DNA of 7,319 bases, taken from positions 1 through 7,319 of the forward strand of contig JANXXZ010000048.1 in assembly GCA_025350385.1 (NCBI GenBank), read 5' to 3'. The notes beneath the pieces were generated by a model. It was not told the DNA's origin, did not search any database, and saw only the letters and a list, made by a program, of their open reading frames with translations. This stretch comes from Bacteroidales bacterium. GTDB lineage: Bacteria > Bacteroidota > Bacteroidia > Bacteroidales > UBA4417. Made by a program: the position numbers and the translations under genes. Of the stretch, positions 6,857 to 7,319 are shown piece after piece (position 1 is the stretch's first letter; each line of letters opens with the position of its first letter).

Positions 6857-7319
6857 ATGCTCAGTAAAAAAGATATAGAGAACATCAGTGGGGAGATTAA
6901 TTCCCTGGTTCACTCAAACCGCTTAAAGGAAGCGTTAACCCGCGTCTCGCGGATGATGGAAGGGATGCATGTAGCCGATTTTACCCTTCAGTTCGAAAAC
7001 CTTGATCAAACTTACCGTATGTTGCTGGAATATACCTTCAGGGGCGTTCCGGACCCTCAGCGTGATCGGATTTACCAGTCATTAAGGGTTGCCATTCTCG
7101 AATTAACTGACCTGGTTCAGCAAAAGGCACTTGCAAATACGGGGATGCACGTTTATTCGCTCAAAGCTCAGATTGATAAGGAAAAAGAATATGCAAAAGA
7201 AGAAGCTGCCCGGCGTCTTGATTCACTTCACTTCGATCGTGAACTTGCCCGGTTGCTTCATGAAACAGATGTTTCAGGAGAAACCAATGAAACAGACTGC
7301 GCTCACATTACTCCGCGCT
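6857..7319 (+). CDS. Unrecognised protein, N-terminal part, cut by the window edge
   Basis: An open frame starts at ATG 6857, 85 bases after ligA, and runs without a stop to the right edge: 154 complete codons plus one base. I do not recognise the family. The visible part is soluble, charged and almost entirely helix-forming, with no signal peptide or membrane segment. Residues about 5-95 alternate hydrophobic and charged positions, suggesting a helical bundle or helical-repeat (TPR-like) fold. Residues about 100-135 (SLKAQIDKEKEYAKEEAARR region) are rich in Lys, Glu and Ala and could form a short coiled coil. Residues about 136-154 look like a linker rich in Thr, Glu and Asp. Codon and base use resemble ligA, which supports a real gene. 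The start lacks a Shine-Dalgarno sequence, but the bases before it are A/T-rich, as at other starts here. It may belong to the ligA transcript. I assign no function. Confidence 0.8.
   Translation, partial: MLSKKDIENISGEINSLVHSNRLKEALTRVSRMMEGMHVADFTLQFENLDQTYRMLLEYTFRGVPDPQRDRIYQSLRVAILELTDLVQQKALANTGMHVYSLKAQIDKEKEYAKEEAARRLDSLHFDRELARLLHETDVSGETNETDCAHITPR

Noticed and set aside
1..7319. CRISPR array, tRNA, rRNA, toxin-antitoxin or phage-defence module
   Set aside because: No regularly spaced repeats, cloverleaf, rRNA-like sequence or small paired genes could be seen. The protein-coding genes are a peptidase, a glycosyltransferase, a ligase and one unknown.

Overview
The window looks like a chromosomal segment of a Bacteroidetes bacterium, probably from or near the Bacteroidales. 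Three things point that way. A periplasmic S9 peptidase closely resembles Porphyromonas gingivalis DPP5. The NAD+-dependent DNA ligase carries Bacteroidetes-like sequence in its adenylation and helix-hairpin-helix regions. None of the four start codons has a clear Shine-Dalgarno sequence in front of it. Coding DNA is of moderate GC content, while the left intergenic region is strongly AT-rich. These assignments rest on remembered family sequences and motifs, not on a search.

Layout. Positions 1-446 hold no gene I can support. A clear intrinsic terminator at 448-470 serves the leftward gene dpp5 (499-2544, minus strand), which stands alone. A divergent intergenic region of 637 bp (2545-3181) follows. 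It contains a 16-bp palindrome just before the dpp5 start, a 158-bp imperfect inverted-repeat element with internal hairpins (2736-2893) flanked by a 9-bp direct repeat, and a second hairpin repeat (2948-2983). Rightward there is a multi-pass GT-C glycosyltransferase of the Alg9/PIG-B (GT22-like) type (3182-4732). It overlaps ligA (4729-6771) by 4 bp in an ATGA junction. After 85 bp an unrecognised gene opens at 6857 and runs off the right edge.

How the genes work together. DPP5 is expected to release dipeptides from peptides in the periplasm as part of amino-acid nutrition. The glycosyltransferase should add a sugar from a lipid-linked donor on the outer face of the inner membrane. LigA is the essential replicative and repair ligase. 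The glycosyltransferase and ligA look co-transcribed and translationally coupled, but no shared pathway is evident. The protein-coding content is mostly ordinary housekeeping. The least explained parts are the structured repeat element in the divergent intergenic region, the glycosyltransferase's substrate and the unknown gene at the right edge.
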